From contig NZ_WTYC01000001.1 of the NCBI RefSeq assembly GCF_009827325.1, forward strand, positions 806,001-870,000: 64,000 nt of DNA. The letters are read 5' to 3'. Below the pieces are notes generated by a model. The model saw nothing but the letters and a program-made list of their open reading frames with translations. It had not been told where the DNA came from and did no database searches. Shown here piece after piece: positions 1 to 8,909 of this stretch. A program made the position numbers and the translations under genes. Each line of letters begins with the position of its first letter. The first letter of the stretch is position 1. This DNA comes from Qipengyuania vulgaris. Its GTDB lineage: Bacteria; Pseudomonadota; Alphaproteobacteria; Sphingomonadales; Sphingomonadaceae.

Positions 1-36
1 ATAGAGATCATTGGGACTGACTCAGGGGGCAACTTT

Positions 37-735
37 ATGTTTCGTATCGCTATCCAGGTGAAGGAACTCATTGCTAGCAATGTAACGAGTGCGCTCGAAG
101 GCGCATCGGATCCGGCCAAAATGCTGGCGCATCTCCAGCGCGAGATTGAAGAGGCACTGGTTGGCCTTCACGGAGAACTATCAAAAGCACGCCGGCAGAA
201 GGACAGACTCGACGCCGAGATGACCCGTTCGGAGCAGCGTGAGGCGGACTGGTCCGAAAAGGCGAAGATCGCGATGGATCACGACCGCGAAGATCTTGCT
301 CGGCAAGCGCTTATCGCGCGCGAAGATTGCCGGTCCGGAAACGAACTGATCAAGCGGGACATCCAACGCCTCCGGGCCGATATCGACGAAATTGAAGCGG
401 CGGAACGCGAGCTTGAAACCAAGCGTGCGGACGTGCGTCAGCGCTATGCCGACCAATTCGCCGCTGACGGCAACGCCAGCGGCAAGGTCTCGAACCAAGG
501 CTTCGTCAACCGGACCGAGCGCCGCTTGGACCATATAGAAGCCCTCGAAAAGCGTACCGACTTCGCCACCGAAGATAGAGCGGCAAGCCGCAGCAACGCC
601 TCTGTCGAGCGAGAGATCGAGGACATGCGCCGCGACAAGGAAATCGAGGAAGAGCTTGCCGCGCTTCGCGGTACTGCCGGTAACTCGGCGAGCGCCCCGG
701 CGAAGAAAAGCGGCAAACGCACTAAGGCAGCATGA
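37..735 (+). CDS. pspA: PspA/IM30 family envelope-stress protein
   Basis: PspA/IM30 proteins are peripheral inner-membrane coiled-coil proteins that stabilise stressed membranes and, in many proteobacteria, hold back the PspF activator. The 232-residue product starts with an amphipathic segment (FRIAIQVKELIASNV), followed by long charged heptad-rich helices (about residues 25-145) with few prolines or glycines, as in PspA. The C-terminal tail after about residue 205 is a low-complexity Lys/Ala/Ser stretch ending in KKSGKRTKAA. The ATG has only weak purine runs upstream. No pspB, pspC or pspF lies in the visible flank, but only 36 bp upstream are seen. Family assignment is by overall pattern. 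Confidence 0.87.
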   Translation: MFRIAIQVKELIASNVTSALEGASDPAKMLAHLQREIEEALVGLHGELSKARRQKDRLDAEMTRSEQREADWSEKAKIAMDHDREDLARQALIAREDCRSGNELIKRDIQRLRADIDEIEAAERELETKRADVRQRYADQFAADGNASGKVSNQGFVNRTERRLDHIEALEKRTDFATEDRAASRSNASVEREIEDMRRDKEIEEELAALRGTAGNSASAPAKKSGKRTKAA

Positions 736-815
736 TAGCCCACCTCCGATGACAGCATTATGCTAGACGACTTCCGGTTCTTCGTGGACGTGGAGCGTAC
801 AGAGAAAGTTACAGT

Positions 816-1571
816 TTGACCGAGCAGACGATCGTTTCGGCCCAGGAAGCCGGCCAACCCCAAAGGCAAGAGCTGGGATGGGGCGGTTTTGCCCTCCAGT
901 TCCTCAGCGTCATCGTCGTCTACTTCGCATGCGGTATTCCCGGTGTGGCGATATGGGGCGAGACATCGACTGGGGCGGCGGTATCGGTCGCATCCAGCAT
1001 GGCCGGCGCGCTGCTCGTAGCCTGGTTGTGGCTGCAGCGCGAAGGGATGGTTGCAGAGGCCTGGAATTTGCGCGCGCCCACGAAATGGGCGCACACGCTC
1101 GGCTGGGCGGTATTGGCGACGATCGCCATCATCGGCTGGTTCACGCTGGGCAGTATGCTGGTCGAAGCAGTCGGGCTGAGCACCCCCGATGTCGAACAGG
1201 TGTTGGGCTGGGTCACCCAGAGCCAGTTCCATTTCATCCTGTGGATCGTCCTGGTTGCGCTTTTCGCCGCGGGACTTGGCGAAGAGTTGCTCTGGCGCGG
1301 CTTCCTGATGGATCGCCTGGCCCGGCTAGGAGGCCTGCGCAGCCGCATGTGGCTGGTGATCTTCCTGCAGGCGGCGCTGTTCGGCCTGCCACATTTCTAC
1401 CAGGGGTTTGGCGGAGTGATCATCACCGGCGTTGTCGGGATCGGTTTCGGCTGGCTGCGCTATCGCTGCGGCGGAAACCTGTGGGCCTGCGTACTGGCGC
1501 ACATGGCGGTCGATACGATCATGATGAGCCTTTCCTATGCGACCAGGCTCGGGCTGATGCCCACCACCTGA
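816..1571 (+). CDS. CPBP family intramembrane glutamic protease
   Basis: This is an integral membrane protease of the CPBP (CAAX protease/bacteriocin-processing) family, probably in the inner membrane; its substrate is unknown. About six or seven hydrophobic segments are visible in 251 residues. The family motifs are present: EELLWRGFL (the EExxxR motif with catalytic Glu), a following His in PHFYQG, and a final His in LAHMAVD. The only start compatible with a full N-terminus is TTG at 816, because the first in-frame ATG lies inside the second hydrophobic stretch. The ribosome site is weak (AGAGAAAG just upstream). It follows pspA by 80 bp and may be co-transcribed with it. Confidence 0.85.
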   Translation: MTEQTIVSAQEAGQPQRQELGWGGFALQFLSVIVVYFACGIPGVAIWGETSTGAAVSVASSMAGALLVAWLWLQREGMVAEAWNLRAPTKWAHTLGWAVLATIAIIGWFTLGSMLVEAVGLSTPDVEQVLGWVTQSQFHFILWIVLVALFAAGLGEELLWRGFLMDRLARLGGLRSRMWLVIFLQAALFGLPHFYQGFGGVIITGVVGIGFGWLRYRCGGNLWACVLAHMAVDTIMMSLSYATRLGLMPTT

Positions 1572-1576
1572 TACGG

Positions 1577-1612
1577 AAAAGGGCGCCCCTCCGCATGGAG
1601 GAACGCCCTTTC
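1577..1612. terminator. Bidirectional intrinsic terminator
   Basis: A GC-rich hairpin (AAGGGCG-CCCCTCC, GCAT loop, GGAGG-AACGCCCTTT) lies between the convergent CPBP protease and nusG genes. It is flanked by AAAA on the left and TTT on the right, so it could end transcription from both sides. Confidence 0.75.
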
Positions 1613-1632
1613 CCGATGTTTTGCGAACGGTC

Positions 1633-2169
1633 TTACTTGACCAGTTCGACCTGTTCGAATTCCAGCTCGACCGGCGTCGCGCGGCCGAATATCGAGACCG
1701 AGACCTTGACCTTCTGCTTGTCGAAATCGAGTTCCTCGACCAGCCCGTTGAAGCTGGCGAAGGGACCGTCGAGAACCTTCACCTGGTCGCCGATCTCGTA
1801 ATCGACACTGACCTGCGTTTTCGGTGCCGACTTGGCTTCTTCCACACCGCCGAAATAGCGTGCGGCTTCGCGCTCGGAGATGGCCTGCGGCTTGTTATTG
1901 TTACCGAGGAAGCCAGTGACCTTCGGCGTGTTCTTCACAAGGTGATAGACATCGTCGGTCATGTTGAGCTTGGCAAGGACGTAGCCCGGCATGAACTTGC
2001 GTTCGACCTGGACCTTCTTGCCGCGCTTCACTTCGGTAATCGTTTCGGTCGGGACTTCGACTTCTTCAACGCCTTCGGAAAGGCCCAGACGTTCGGCCTC
2101 GGCGATGATCGAATCGCGGACCTTGTTTTCGAAGCCCGAATAGGCGTGGATGATGTACCAGCGTGCCAT
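1633..2169 (-). CDS. nusG: Transcription termination/antitermination protein NusG
   Basis: NusG binds RNA polymerase and couples it to Rho or to ribosomal protein S10. The 178-residue protein begins with the classic MARWYIIHAYSGFENKV and contains the NGN-domain signature FMPGYVLAKL (about residues 59-68). A C-terminal KOW domain follows, with GDQVKVLDGPFASFNGLVEE at about residues 126-145. Length is normal. It lies 25 bp downstream of secE, the usual order. A strong terminator follows directly, so the ribosomal genes rplK-rplA that often follow nusG are not next to it here. Confidence 0.97.
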   Translation of the reverse strand: MARWYIIHAYSGFENKVRDSIIAEAERLGLSEGVEEVEVPTETITEVKRGKKVQVERKFMPGYVLAKLNMTDDVYHLVKNTPKVTGFLGNNNKPQAISEREAARYFGGVEEAKSAPKTQVSVDYEIGDQVKVLDGPFASFNGLVEELDFDKQKVKVSVSIFGRATPVELEFEQVELVK

Positions 2170-2194
2170 GTGTTCTCGTTACCCTTGCGGAAGA

Positions 2195-2428
2195 TCAGGC
2201 CAGCGTCAGCAGCCAGCGCACCACGGCGCCGAACAGCGAATCGACGCCGAGGAAGAAGAGCGAGAGGATGATCATCATGATGAAGACGAAGATCGAGATG
2301 CGGACGGTTTCGGGCCAGGTCGGCCACACTACCTTGCGACCTTCGGTCTGGACCTGCCGGATGAATTCGGCGGGCGAGGTCTTGCTGCCCTTGGCGACCT
2401 TCGGTGTCTTGTCGGCTTTGTCGGCCAT
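2195..2428 (-). CDS. secE: Preprotein translocase subunit SecE
   Basis: SecE is the small essential clamp subunit of the SecYEG channel in the inner membrane. The 77-residue product has the conserved cytoplasmic amphipathic stretch SPAEFIRQVQTEGRKVVWPT. One transmembrane helix (ISIFVFIMMIILSLFFLGV) and a short periplasmic tail follow. I place the start at MADKADK (ATG at 2428, preceded by AGAG). A longer in-frame reading upstream has no SecE-like sequence. It forms a two-gene operon with nusG. No tRNA-Trp gene is seen upstream. Confidence 0.95.
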   Translation of the reverse strand: MADKADKTPKVAKGSKTSPAEFIRQVQTEGRKVVWPTWPETVRISIFVFIMMIILSLFFLGVDSLFGAVVRWLLTLA

Positions 2429-2671
2429 GATCTCTAGCGCTCTCTCGCGTTGAATTTCTGTGTCGCTTCCGGGATGGGGGTTTTGCCGCCCCGATACAAG
2501 GTCGGGAGGGGCTTTTCCTTCATCGATGTCGGAAGACGCGGACGCACTTAGGCCGCGCAAAACAAAAACGCAAGCCGTGGAGGGCCGCGCAGTTCCGGCT
2601 TTTCAAGCGGCTCCGGCATGGCTAGCCTGCATGCTTTACCGAACATCGGGACGCATGAGGGGAATACCAGA

Positions 2672-4210
2672 ATGGCAAATGCCACACCGCCGAGTTTCGG
2701 CGATAGGATGATCGAACCGGTCACCAATATTTCAGACTTTATCTGGGGTGGTACGTGGGACGGTGTTGCCGTGATCCCCTTCCCCCCGCTGGCACTGATC
2801 CTGCTGGGCGTGGGCCTATGGATCATGATCGGCCTGCGCTTCTATCCCATCGTCAAGCTGGGCAGCGCCTTCGCCGGACTGTTCCGCGGCCGCAAGAGTG
2901 CGGGTGCGGGCGAGATCTCGCCTTTCGCCGCGTTGTCGACCGCGCTTTCCGGTCAGGTGGGAACGGGCAATCTGGCCGGTGTCGCCACCGCTATCGCCCT
3001 GGGCGGACCGGGCGCGGTGTTTTGGATGTGGGTGACCGCCCTGTTCGGCATGGCGCTGGGCTTTGCCGAAGGGTCACTGGCCATTCGCTATCGCGAAAAG
3101 ACCAGCGACGGCGTCTATCGCGGCGGTCCGATGAGCTACATCATGATGGGGCTGGGTCCAAAATATACCTGGCTTGCCATCCTGTTCTGTCTCGGCACGC
3201 TGTTCAGCGCGCTGGTAACAGGCAATTCGATCCAGGCGAATGAAGTCGCCAGCGGGCTCAACGAACTGTTCGGCTTCGAACGCTGGCTCGGCGGATTGAT
3301 CGTCGCAGTCGCGGTGTTCGTGGTCATCATCGGCGGAATCAAGTCGATCGGCCGTGTCGCCGAAAGCGTCGTGCCGTTCATGGCCGCAGCCTACATCGTG
3401 ATGGCCATCATCGCGCTGGCCCTGAACTTCGGCGACCTGCCCGAAACGTTCGGCCGCATTTTCGACGGGGCGTTCAACGTCCAGAGCGCGAGCGGCGGTT
3501 TTGCCGGGGCTGCCATTATCCTCGCGATCCGTGCAGGCGTCGCCCGCGGCCTGTTCTCCAACGAAAGCGGTCAGGGTTCGACCCCGATCGCCCACGCCGT
3601 TGCGCAGACCGACGATCCGGAACAGCAGGGCCGCATGGCGATGCTCGGAACGTTCATCGATACGATCGTCATCTGCACCATGACTGCTCTCGTCATCCTG
3701 ACCGTGCAGGGTGACTTCACCTATCAGGGGCAGGCGGTGGAGCATGTCTGGCAATCCGATCTTGGTACCACTGCCGCATCGGGCTTCGTGACCACGAGCG
3801 GTGCATTTGCCGCGGCTTTCCCGTTCGAGATCGCCAGCATCCCGCTGGGCACGCTGATTGCCAGTGTCGCGCTGATCCTCTTCGTCTTCACCACCCTCCT
3901 GACTTGGAGCTATTACGGCGAGCGCGCGATCACCTTCCTCTACGACCGCGTTCCTGGATCAAACCGTGGTGGCGAGAAGAAGCTGCATATCGCGTGGCGT
4001 GTTATCTGGTGCATCGCGATCTTTGTAGGCGCAACTCAGCCAAGCCAATTGGTCTGGCGTCTTGGCGATATCTCGAATGCCGCCATGGCCCTGCCCAACC
4101 TGCTGGCGCTGGCACTGTTGAGCGGCGTGGTCTTCAAGCTGGCGCGCGGCGACCGGACTGCCGGCCCGACACACACGGCCGAAACGCCGGAGGAACCGGA
4201 AGAATATTGA
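2672..4210 (+). CDS. Alanine/glycine:cation symporter (AGCS family)
   Basis: This is a sodium-coupled amino-acid importer of the AGCS (DagA/AlsT) family in the inner membrane, for alanine or glycine by family. The 512-residue protein has about ten or eleven hydrophobic helices. It carries the AGCS hallmarks GQVGTGNLAGVATAIALGGP and RGLFSNESGQGSTPIAHA, as well as YREK...YRGGPMSY. The ATG at 2672 follows GAGGGG at good spacing; an in-frame ATG at 2618 has no such site. A strong terminator follows. It is transcribed away from secE across about 240 bp that must hold promoters for both; I could not place them with confidence. Confidence 0.93.
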   Translation: MANATPPSFGDRMIEPVTNISDFIWGGTWDGVAVIPFPPLALILLGVGLWIMIGLRFYPIVKLGSAFAGLFRGRKSAGAGEISPFAALSTALSGQVGTGNLAGVATAIALGGPGAVFWMWVTALFGMALGFAEGSLAIRYREKTSDGVYRGGPMSYIMMGLGPKYTWLAILFCLGTLFSALVTGNSIQANEVASGLNELFGFERWLGGLIVAVAVFVVIIGGIKSIGRVAESVVPFMAAAYIVMAIIALALNFGDLPETFGRIFDGAFNVQSASGGFAGAAIILAIRAGVARGLFSNESGQGSTPIAHAVAQTDDPEQQGRMAMLGTFIDTIVICTMTALVILTVQGDFTYQGQAVEHVWQSDLGTTAASGFVTTSGAFAAAFPFEIASIPLGTLIASVALILFVFTTLLTWSYYGERAITFLYDRVPGSNRGGEKKLHIAWRVIWCIAIFVGATQPSQLVWRLGDISNAAMALPNLLALALLSGVVFKLARGDRTAGPTHTAETPEEPEEY

Positions 4211-4235
4211 TCCTTCCGCTCTTGCTGGAGACACA

Positions 4236-4270
4236 AAAAGGGGCCGGGAGAGCGATCTCCCGGCCCCTTT
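4236..4270. terminator. Strong bidirectional terminator
   Basis: A near-perfect 15-bp stem (AAAGGGGCCGGGAGA, GCGA loop, TCTCCCGGCCCCTTT) is flanked by an A-run on the left and a T-run on the right. It serves the AGCS transporter from the left and the 49-residue small gene from the right. Confidence 0.9.
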
Positions 4271-4290
4271 CGTTTAGTTCTGAGCCTTTA

Positions 4291-4440
4291 TCAGCGAGCG
4301 CCGAACAGACGGGCGAAAAAGCCCGGCTCTTCCATCGGCAGGATCTTCCCATGTTGCTGATAGCGAAGACTGGCATCGCTATAGGCCTTGGGCTTCACCC
4401 ACCGATCGGGGCTGCTGCTGCGATAGGACAAGCTCGACAT
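4291..4440 (-). CDS. Conserved-looking 49-residue small protein
   Basis: This is a short open frame of unknown function. Its ATG (4438-4440) is preceded at ideal distance by GGAGGAG, one of the best ribosome sites in the window, and its stop is followed about 20 bp on by the strong hairpin at 4236-4270. The product starts MSSLSYRSSSPDRWV and ends EEPGFFARLFGAR. It is basic, with no signal peptide or membrane helix, and has a short amphipathic-looking aromatic tail (FFARLF). Strong initiation and termination signals argue that it is a real single-gene unit. I do not recognise a family. Confidence 0.7.
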   Translation of the reverse strand: MSSLSYRSSSPDRWVKPKAYSDASLRYQQHGKILPMEEPGFFARLFGAR

Positions 4441-4592
4441 GGTTTACTCCTCCATGAAATCTTTTCCCTGCGTCCGGGCGATGAAACTGCCGTGGCGGGC
4501 TTCAGGTTCCCGAGCGCCCCTCCAAATTGATCCGGCAAGCGTGGCCAATCTGCCACGTTAACCGTCCTGACGTGCGCTAGAAGCGGAAGCCC

Positions 4593-6449
4593 TTACCCGC
4601 CGCCGTTAGCGATCCAGCGGTCGATTTTGTCCTCGAGTACCGGCAGAGGCAGCGCGCCGGTGTTCAGCACCTGTGCGTGGAATTCGCGGATATCGAAATC
4701 GGCGCCCAGCCGATCTTCCGCACGCTGGCGCAATTCCTGGATCTTCAGCGCGCCGACCTTGTAGGCAAGAGCCTGCGAGGGGATGGCGATGTAACGCTCG
4801 ACCTCGGCCACCACCTCGGTCTCCGTCATGCCGCTATTTTCGAGCATGAAGTCGATCGCCTGCTGACGGCTCCAGCCCTTGGAATGCAGTCCGGTATCAA
4901 CTACCAGGCGCATGGCACGCAATTGCTCGTCCTGCAGCGTCCCGTACCGGTTCCACGGGTCTTCGAAGAAGCCCATCTCGTAGCCCAGCGTCTCCGCATA
5001 GAGCGCCCAGCCTTCGATATAGGAGGTCTTGCCGCCGAAGCGCATGAAACTGGGCAGGTCCTCGTTTTCCTGTGCGAGGCTGATCTGGAAGTGATGTCCC
5101 GGCGCCCCTTCGTGGAGGTAGAGCGTGACATTGCCGGTAGTGAGGCGGCTCGGCAGGTCATAGGCGTTGAAATAAAACGTGCCCGGTCGCTCGCCATCGG
5201 GCGAACCGGACTGATACGATCCCCCGGCCTCGAACCTCTCGCGATATTCCTCGTAAGGCTTGATCAGCAGCGGGGTCTCGGGGACGAGCGAGAAATACTC
5301 GCCGATCTTGGCATCGACCTCCTTGCCAATGCCGTAATAGGTCTGCGTCAGCGCTTCGCGGCTCTCCGGCTTGAATTGCGGATCGGTGCGGACATGATCG
5401 AAGAACTCGTTGAGCGTGCCGTCGAAGCCGACTTCGGCCTTGATCTGCTCCATACTCTCCTTGATGCGGGTCACTTCGCCGAGGCCGAGATTGTGGAGGT
5501 AATCGGCGGTCAGCGGCAGCGTCGTCGTGCTCTCGATAAGCTGGCGGTACAGCATCGGACCGCCCTTCATCTGACCCAGCCCCACGCTGTCGCGCGCGGC
5601 GGCATAATATTCGTCGCGCAGGAAATCGCGCATCCGGGCGTGGACGGCATAGATGTCGTCGATAGAGGCGCGGTATTCCTCGATCAGGCGCGCCTTGTCC
5701 GCGGGGCTGAAATCGTCCGGAAAGTTGGTGACCGGCATCCAGAAGGGCGATTCCTCGACATCCATGGCCAGCTGCGTGTCGAGCTGGCTGATGACATTGC
5801 CGATGGTCAGCTTGGTCTCCAACACACCGGTGTCCATGCCTTCGCGAAACTTAGCGATCGCACGGTCGGTCAGCGCCACATATTCTTCGTGCCGACTGAG
5901 GTTGTTTTCGTAATCCTCGATCGTTTCGAACGGCGCCGCGCTCTGCCCACTGGCGAAACTGGGATAGAAGGTGTGAAAGCCGGAGAAATGGTTCACCGGT
6001 CGCACTTCGGTTACTGCGAGAATTTCGGGAGTCAGGCCCTTCAGCGTTTCTTCCTGATCATATTCGAAGACATCGTAGGCCAGCTGGTCGGTAGGAGAGA
6101 GCGCAGCGCGGTCAATCTCTGCCAGCTGGGCGAGATTGAGCTGCGCATCGGCGCGGCTGGCCTCGTTATATTCGTCGGTCAGGAAATCGCCCAGCCTGTC
6201 CGCATAGCGCATGTCGCCGCGGAACAACGCACTTATGGGGTTCAGCTCGAGGCTGCGTTCGTCCGAATCGGCGAACAGGGCGAAGAGCTTTTCGTGCTCC
6301 GCCGCTTCGCCCGCGTCGGCGAGTTCCATCGTGCCAGACAGTTCGTTCTCGCCGGTCTGGGAGACCGAAACAGTTTCTCCCGGCGTGGTCGCGCAGGCGG
6401 CCAGTGAAAAAGCGGATGCGCTAGCTAGCGCGACGTTCACAAATTTCAT
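4593..6449 (-). CDS. DUF885 family lipoprotein, putative metallo-hydrolase
   Basis: This is a predicted zinc-dependent carboxypeptidase-like enzyme anchored to the envelope. The 618-residue product has a lipoprotein signal (MKFVNVALASASAFSLAAC, lipobox LAAC), placing it in the periplasm or outer membrane. The DUF885 core is typical in length, with the metal site HEGAPGHHFQ (about residue 446; HExxxH-like), then EGWALYAE (about residue 480) as the probable third ligand region, and the R-rich end common to the family. Proteins of this family are often annotated as X-Pro dipeptidyl peptidase-like, but the substrate is not established. It is transcribed alone. Confidence 0.88.
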   Translation of the reverse strand: MKFVNVALASASAFSLAACATTPGETVSVSQTGENELSGTMELADAGEAAEHEKLFALFADSDERSLELNPISALFRGDMRYADRLGDFLTDEYNEASRADAQLNLAQLAEIDRAALSPTDQLAYDVFEYDQEETLKGLTPEILAVTEVRPVNHFSGFHTFYPSFASGQSAAPFETIEDYENNLSRHEEYVALTDRAIAKFREGMDTGVLETKLTIGNVISQLDTQLAMDVEESPFWMPVTNFPDDFSPADKARLIEEYRASIDDIYAVHARMRDFLRDEYYAAARDSVGLGQMKGGPMLYRQLIESTTTLPLTADYLHNLGLGEVTRIKESMEQIKAEVGFDGTLNEFFDHVRTDPQFKPESREALTQTYYGIGKEVDAKIGEYFSLVPETPLLIKPYEEYRERFEAGGSYQSGSPDGERPGTFYFNAYDLPSRLTTGNVTLYLHEGAPGHHFQISLAQENEDLPSFMRFGGKTSYIEGWALYAETLGYEMGFFEDPWNRYGTLQDEQLRAMRLVVDTGLHSKGWSRQQAIDFMLENSGMTETEVVAEVERYIAIPSQALAYKVGALKIQELRQRAEDRLGADFDIREFHAQVLNTGALPLPVLEDKIDRWIANGGG

Positions 6450-6681
6450 TCAAGTACCCCACTTGGACATTGATTTGAGCAAGCTGACCAATATCCGGTG
6501 TAATTGAAATTGTCGCCCGACAGTAACGCCATGCCGTCCGACAAACAGCGAGGCTCGATTGTTGGAAATCAAGATTCTGGCAGTAGTTTCACGTTCGCTG
6601 CCGACCGCGGGTCAAATACTGGACCCGGCTCTCAAGTCGCTATAGCATGCCGGGGTCCAGGCATTATTGCGAGGGATTCCA

Positions 6682-7482
6682 ATGCGACAACCTCTACTTC
6701 CGGCTCTTTTGGGAATTTGGCTCTCGGCTTCATTTCCGGTTGCAGCGCAGGAGACGTCGGACGGGCAGAATGCGGAACGCCTGCCGGACCCGCCTATCGT
6801 CGTAATCGCCAATCCCGACGCCGCCGAACGGGTAGTGACTGCGGGTTCTCGCCTACCGCAGAAAAACATATTCGCCAACAGCGCGATCGCCTCGAGTGTT
6901 GGCACGAGAGGTTTGGGCCCCCAATCCGGCATGTCGCCCCACAGCAGTGTGCGAGGCATCAAGAAAAAGGACTGCGTTTCCGAAGACCCCGCCTTGGGGA
7001 AAGTCGTCATATGCACGCTCGCTACCGGAGATGATCTATTGGCGGCGGGTGATATGGATGGCGCCCTGACAATGTACCGTAGCATTGCGTATTCATCCGA
7101 GAATTCCGCGCGTGAAAGGCACGTGGCGAGCGAGAAGCTTTATGCCGCTGCCGATCAATCCGGATCCGCTGAGTTACGAGAAGAGGGATTGATCGCCCTC
7201 TTAGCCAATGGGGGCCTTAATCCCGGTGAGGCCCGCTCTGCCAGACGCACTCTCGTCGCGCTTGCTCTCTCCGAGAATGATAGGATCAGAGCGATCCGAC
7301 GACTGGAAAACGTGGTAAAGCATCATCCAGAAGACGCTGACAGCCTCGCAAACCTTGCCATTCTCCAAGGGGCGGAGGGTATCGCAGGATCAAGGGCGAT
7401 GATGCAGCGCGCGATTGCCATTCGCAAGTCTGCAGGTCGATCGGTTCCGGCCGGCTGGAGCCGCTTTGCCGAAGCCGATTGA
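6682..7482 (+). CDS. Secreted protein with TPR-like helical repeats, function unknown
   Basis: I do not recognise a named family. The start at 6682 follows GAGGGA and gives a clear Sec signal peptide (MRQPLLPALLGIWLSASFPVAAQ), so the 266-residue protein should be periplasmic. The middle is low in structure. From about residue 110 the sequence reads as helical pairs of TPR or Sel1 type (LLAAGDMDGALTMYRSIAYS; HPEDADSLANLAILQGAEG). A scaffold or partner-binding role is possible but is inference. The gene stands alone between divergent and convergent neighbours and is slightly less GC-rich than they are. Confidence 0.6.
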   Translation: MRQPLLPALLGIWLSASFPVAAQETSDGQNAERLPDPPIVVIANPDAAERVVTAGSRLPQKNIFANSAIASSVGTRGLGPQSGMSPHSSVRGIKKKDCVSEDPALGKVVICTLATGDDLLAAGDMDGALTMYRSIAYSSENSARERHVASEKLYAAADQSGSAELREEGLIALLANGGLNPGEARSARRTLVALALSENDRIRAIRRLENVVKHHPEDADSLANLAILQGAEGIAGSRAMMQRAIAIRKSAGRSVPAGWSRFAEAD

Positions 7483-7511
7483 ACGAACTCCCCGAAGCTC
7501 TCCATCGTACA

Positions 7512-8783
7512 TCATTCCGCCACGCGCCCGCGCGCCATTACCCATTCGACATCTTCCAGCACGGTTACATCTTCCAGCGGATTGCCCTGGACAGCGATAA
7601 TATCGGCCGAATAGCCCGGCGCAATGCGGCCGATTTCGGATTCCATATGCAGCACCTTGGCCGCCACAATAGTAGCGCTTGCCAGCGCTGCGCGGGGACT
7701 CATGCCCTGCCCGACCATCAGCGCGAACTCTTCCGCATTGCGGCCATGCTCGAACACGCCCGCATCGGTGCCGAAGGCAATCGGCACGTTCCAGCGATGG
7801 GCCTTGCCCATGAAGACCTGCGCGGTTTCGGCGACGGCGCGTATCTTTTCCTCGACCACGGGCGTGTAGATTCCCTTGCCCAAACCCTCGGTCACGCCCT
7901 TGAACGCCATCAGCGTGGGGATCAGCACCGTACCGTTCTCGCGCATGGCCTGCGCTGCCGCCTCGTCGAGATAGGTGCCGTGTTCGATGGTATCGATACC
8001 TGCGCGGGCGGCGGCTTCGATCCCGCGCGCGCCATGGGCATGGGCCATGACGTCGAGCCCCAGCGAGTTCGCGGTCTCTACGATGCTCTCCATCTCGGGA
8101 TCGCTGAAATGCGCTTCCAGCCCGCGGCCCTGCTGGCTGAGGACACCGCCCGTGGCGGTGATCTTGATCGTGTCCGCCCCGTTCTGGCTGGCGCGGCGAA
8201 CCTTCTCCGCGCATTCGACCGCGCCGGTGCAGGTATAACCGCTCGAAAGCACCTCGTTCACCTCTGGCAGGAAGCCCGAGACGTCTCCATGCCCACCGAC
8301 GATCGCCAGTGGCGGGCCGGCGGCGATGATACGCGGCCCTTGGATCAGCCCCTCCTCGGTTCCGCGTCGCAGCGAGAACGCCGTGTGCTGCGAACTGCCC
8401 GCCTCGCGCACCGTTGTGAAACCGGCCTTGAGGGTCTTTTCCGCATTCTTGGCACCGACGACCACGCCCCACTCATCCGGCTCGACCGCGCCGCGCCAGA
8501 AATCGCCGCCCGGATCGCCGGTGAGATGGACATGGAGATCGACGAGACCCGGGACCAGCGTCTTGCCTTCAAGATGCACCACCTGCGCGCCTTCGGGCAC
8601 ATCGGCCCAGCCCTCCTCCACGCTCACGATGCGGCCGTTGGTCACGGTCACGGTGGCCCGGCCCATCGGCGGCGAGTCGGCGTCCACGATCACGCCATCG
8701 GCATGGATGATGGTCGTCTCCGCAAGCAGCGGGCTGGCGGCGGCACACATAATCGCGGCAAGGGCGGCGGTCAGTTTGCGCAT
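7512..8783 (-). CDS. Secreted amidohydrolase family protein (imidazolonepropionase-like)
   Basis: This is a metal-dependent hydrolase of the amidohydrolase superfamily, exported to the periplasm. The 423-residue product has a signal peptide (MRKLTAALAAIMCAAASPLLA). It shows the HxH metal motif in PGLVDLHVHL, metal-binding or catalytic His residues later (MAHAHG, IEHGTYL), and the AFGTDAG aspartate motif near residue 355. A short N-terminal beta-sandwich (DGVIVDADSPPMG) is typical of the group. The ATG at 8783 sits behind a very good AGGAGGAG. Many secreted relatives hydrolyse N-acyl amino acids or cyclic dipeptide-type substrates, but the substrate cannot be read here. It is divergent from the S9 peptidase gene, so shared control is possible. 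Confidence 0.88.
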   Translation of the reverse strand: MRKLTAALAAIMCAAASPLLAETTIIHADGVIVDADSPPMGRATVTVTNGRIVSVEEGWADVPEGAQVVHLEGKTLVPGLVDLHVHLTGDPGGDFWRGAVEPDEWGVVVGAKNAEKTLKAGFTTVREAGSSQHTAFSLRRGTEEGLIQGPRIIAAGPPLAIVGGHGDVSGFLPEVNEVLSSGYTCTGAVECAEKVRRASQNGADTIKITATGGVLSQQGRGLEAHFSDPEMESIVETANSLGLDVMAHAHGARGIEAAARAGIDTIEHGTYLDEAAAQAMRENGTVLIPTLMAFKGVTEGLGKGIYTPVVEEKIRAVAETAQVFMGKAHRWNVPIAFGTDAGVFEHGRNAEEFALMVGQGMSPRAALASATIVAAKVLHMESEIGRIAPGYSADIIAVQGNPLEDVTVLEDVEWVMARGRVAE

Positions 8784-8909
8784 CAAGTCTCTCCTCCTGA
8801 ATTGCGCGCGGTGATGCCCGCTCGGCCTGCCGCCCACAAGCCCCGGTTTGCCCTTTGCGACATGAACGCTATGAAAGCGCGCAATAATCGAACCAACAGA
8901 GGATCGCCC

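Noticed and set aside
4677-6407. 576-codon + strand ORF
   Set aside because: It is antisense to the DUF885 gene, with no start signals and no family motifs. Long shadows are usual in GC-rich DNA.
7479-8909. Long N-terminal extension of the S9 peptidase frame
   Set aside because: It has no peptidase character, runs antisense to the amidohydrolase gene, and the signal peptide and ribosome site place the start at 8910.
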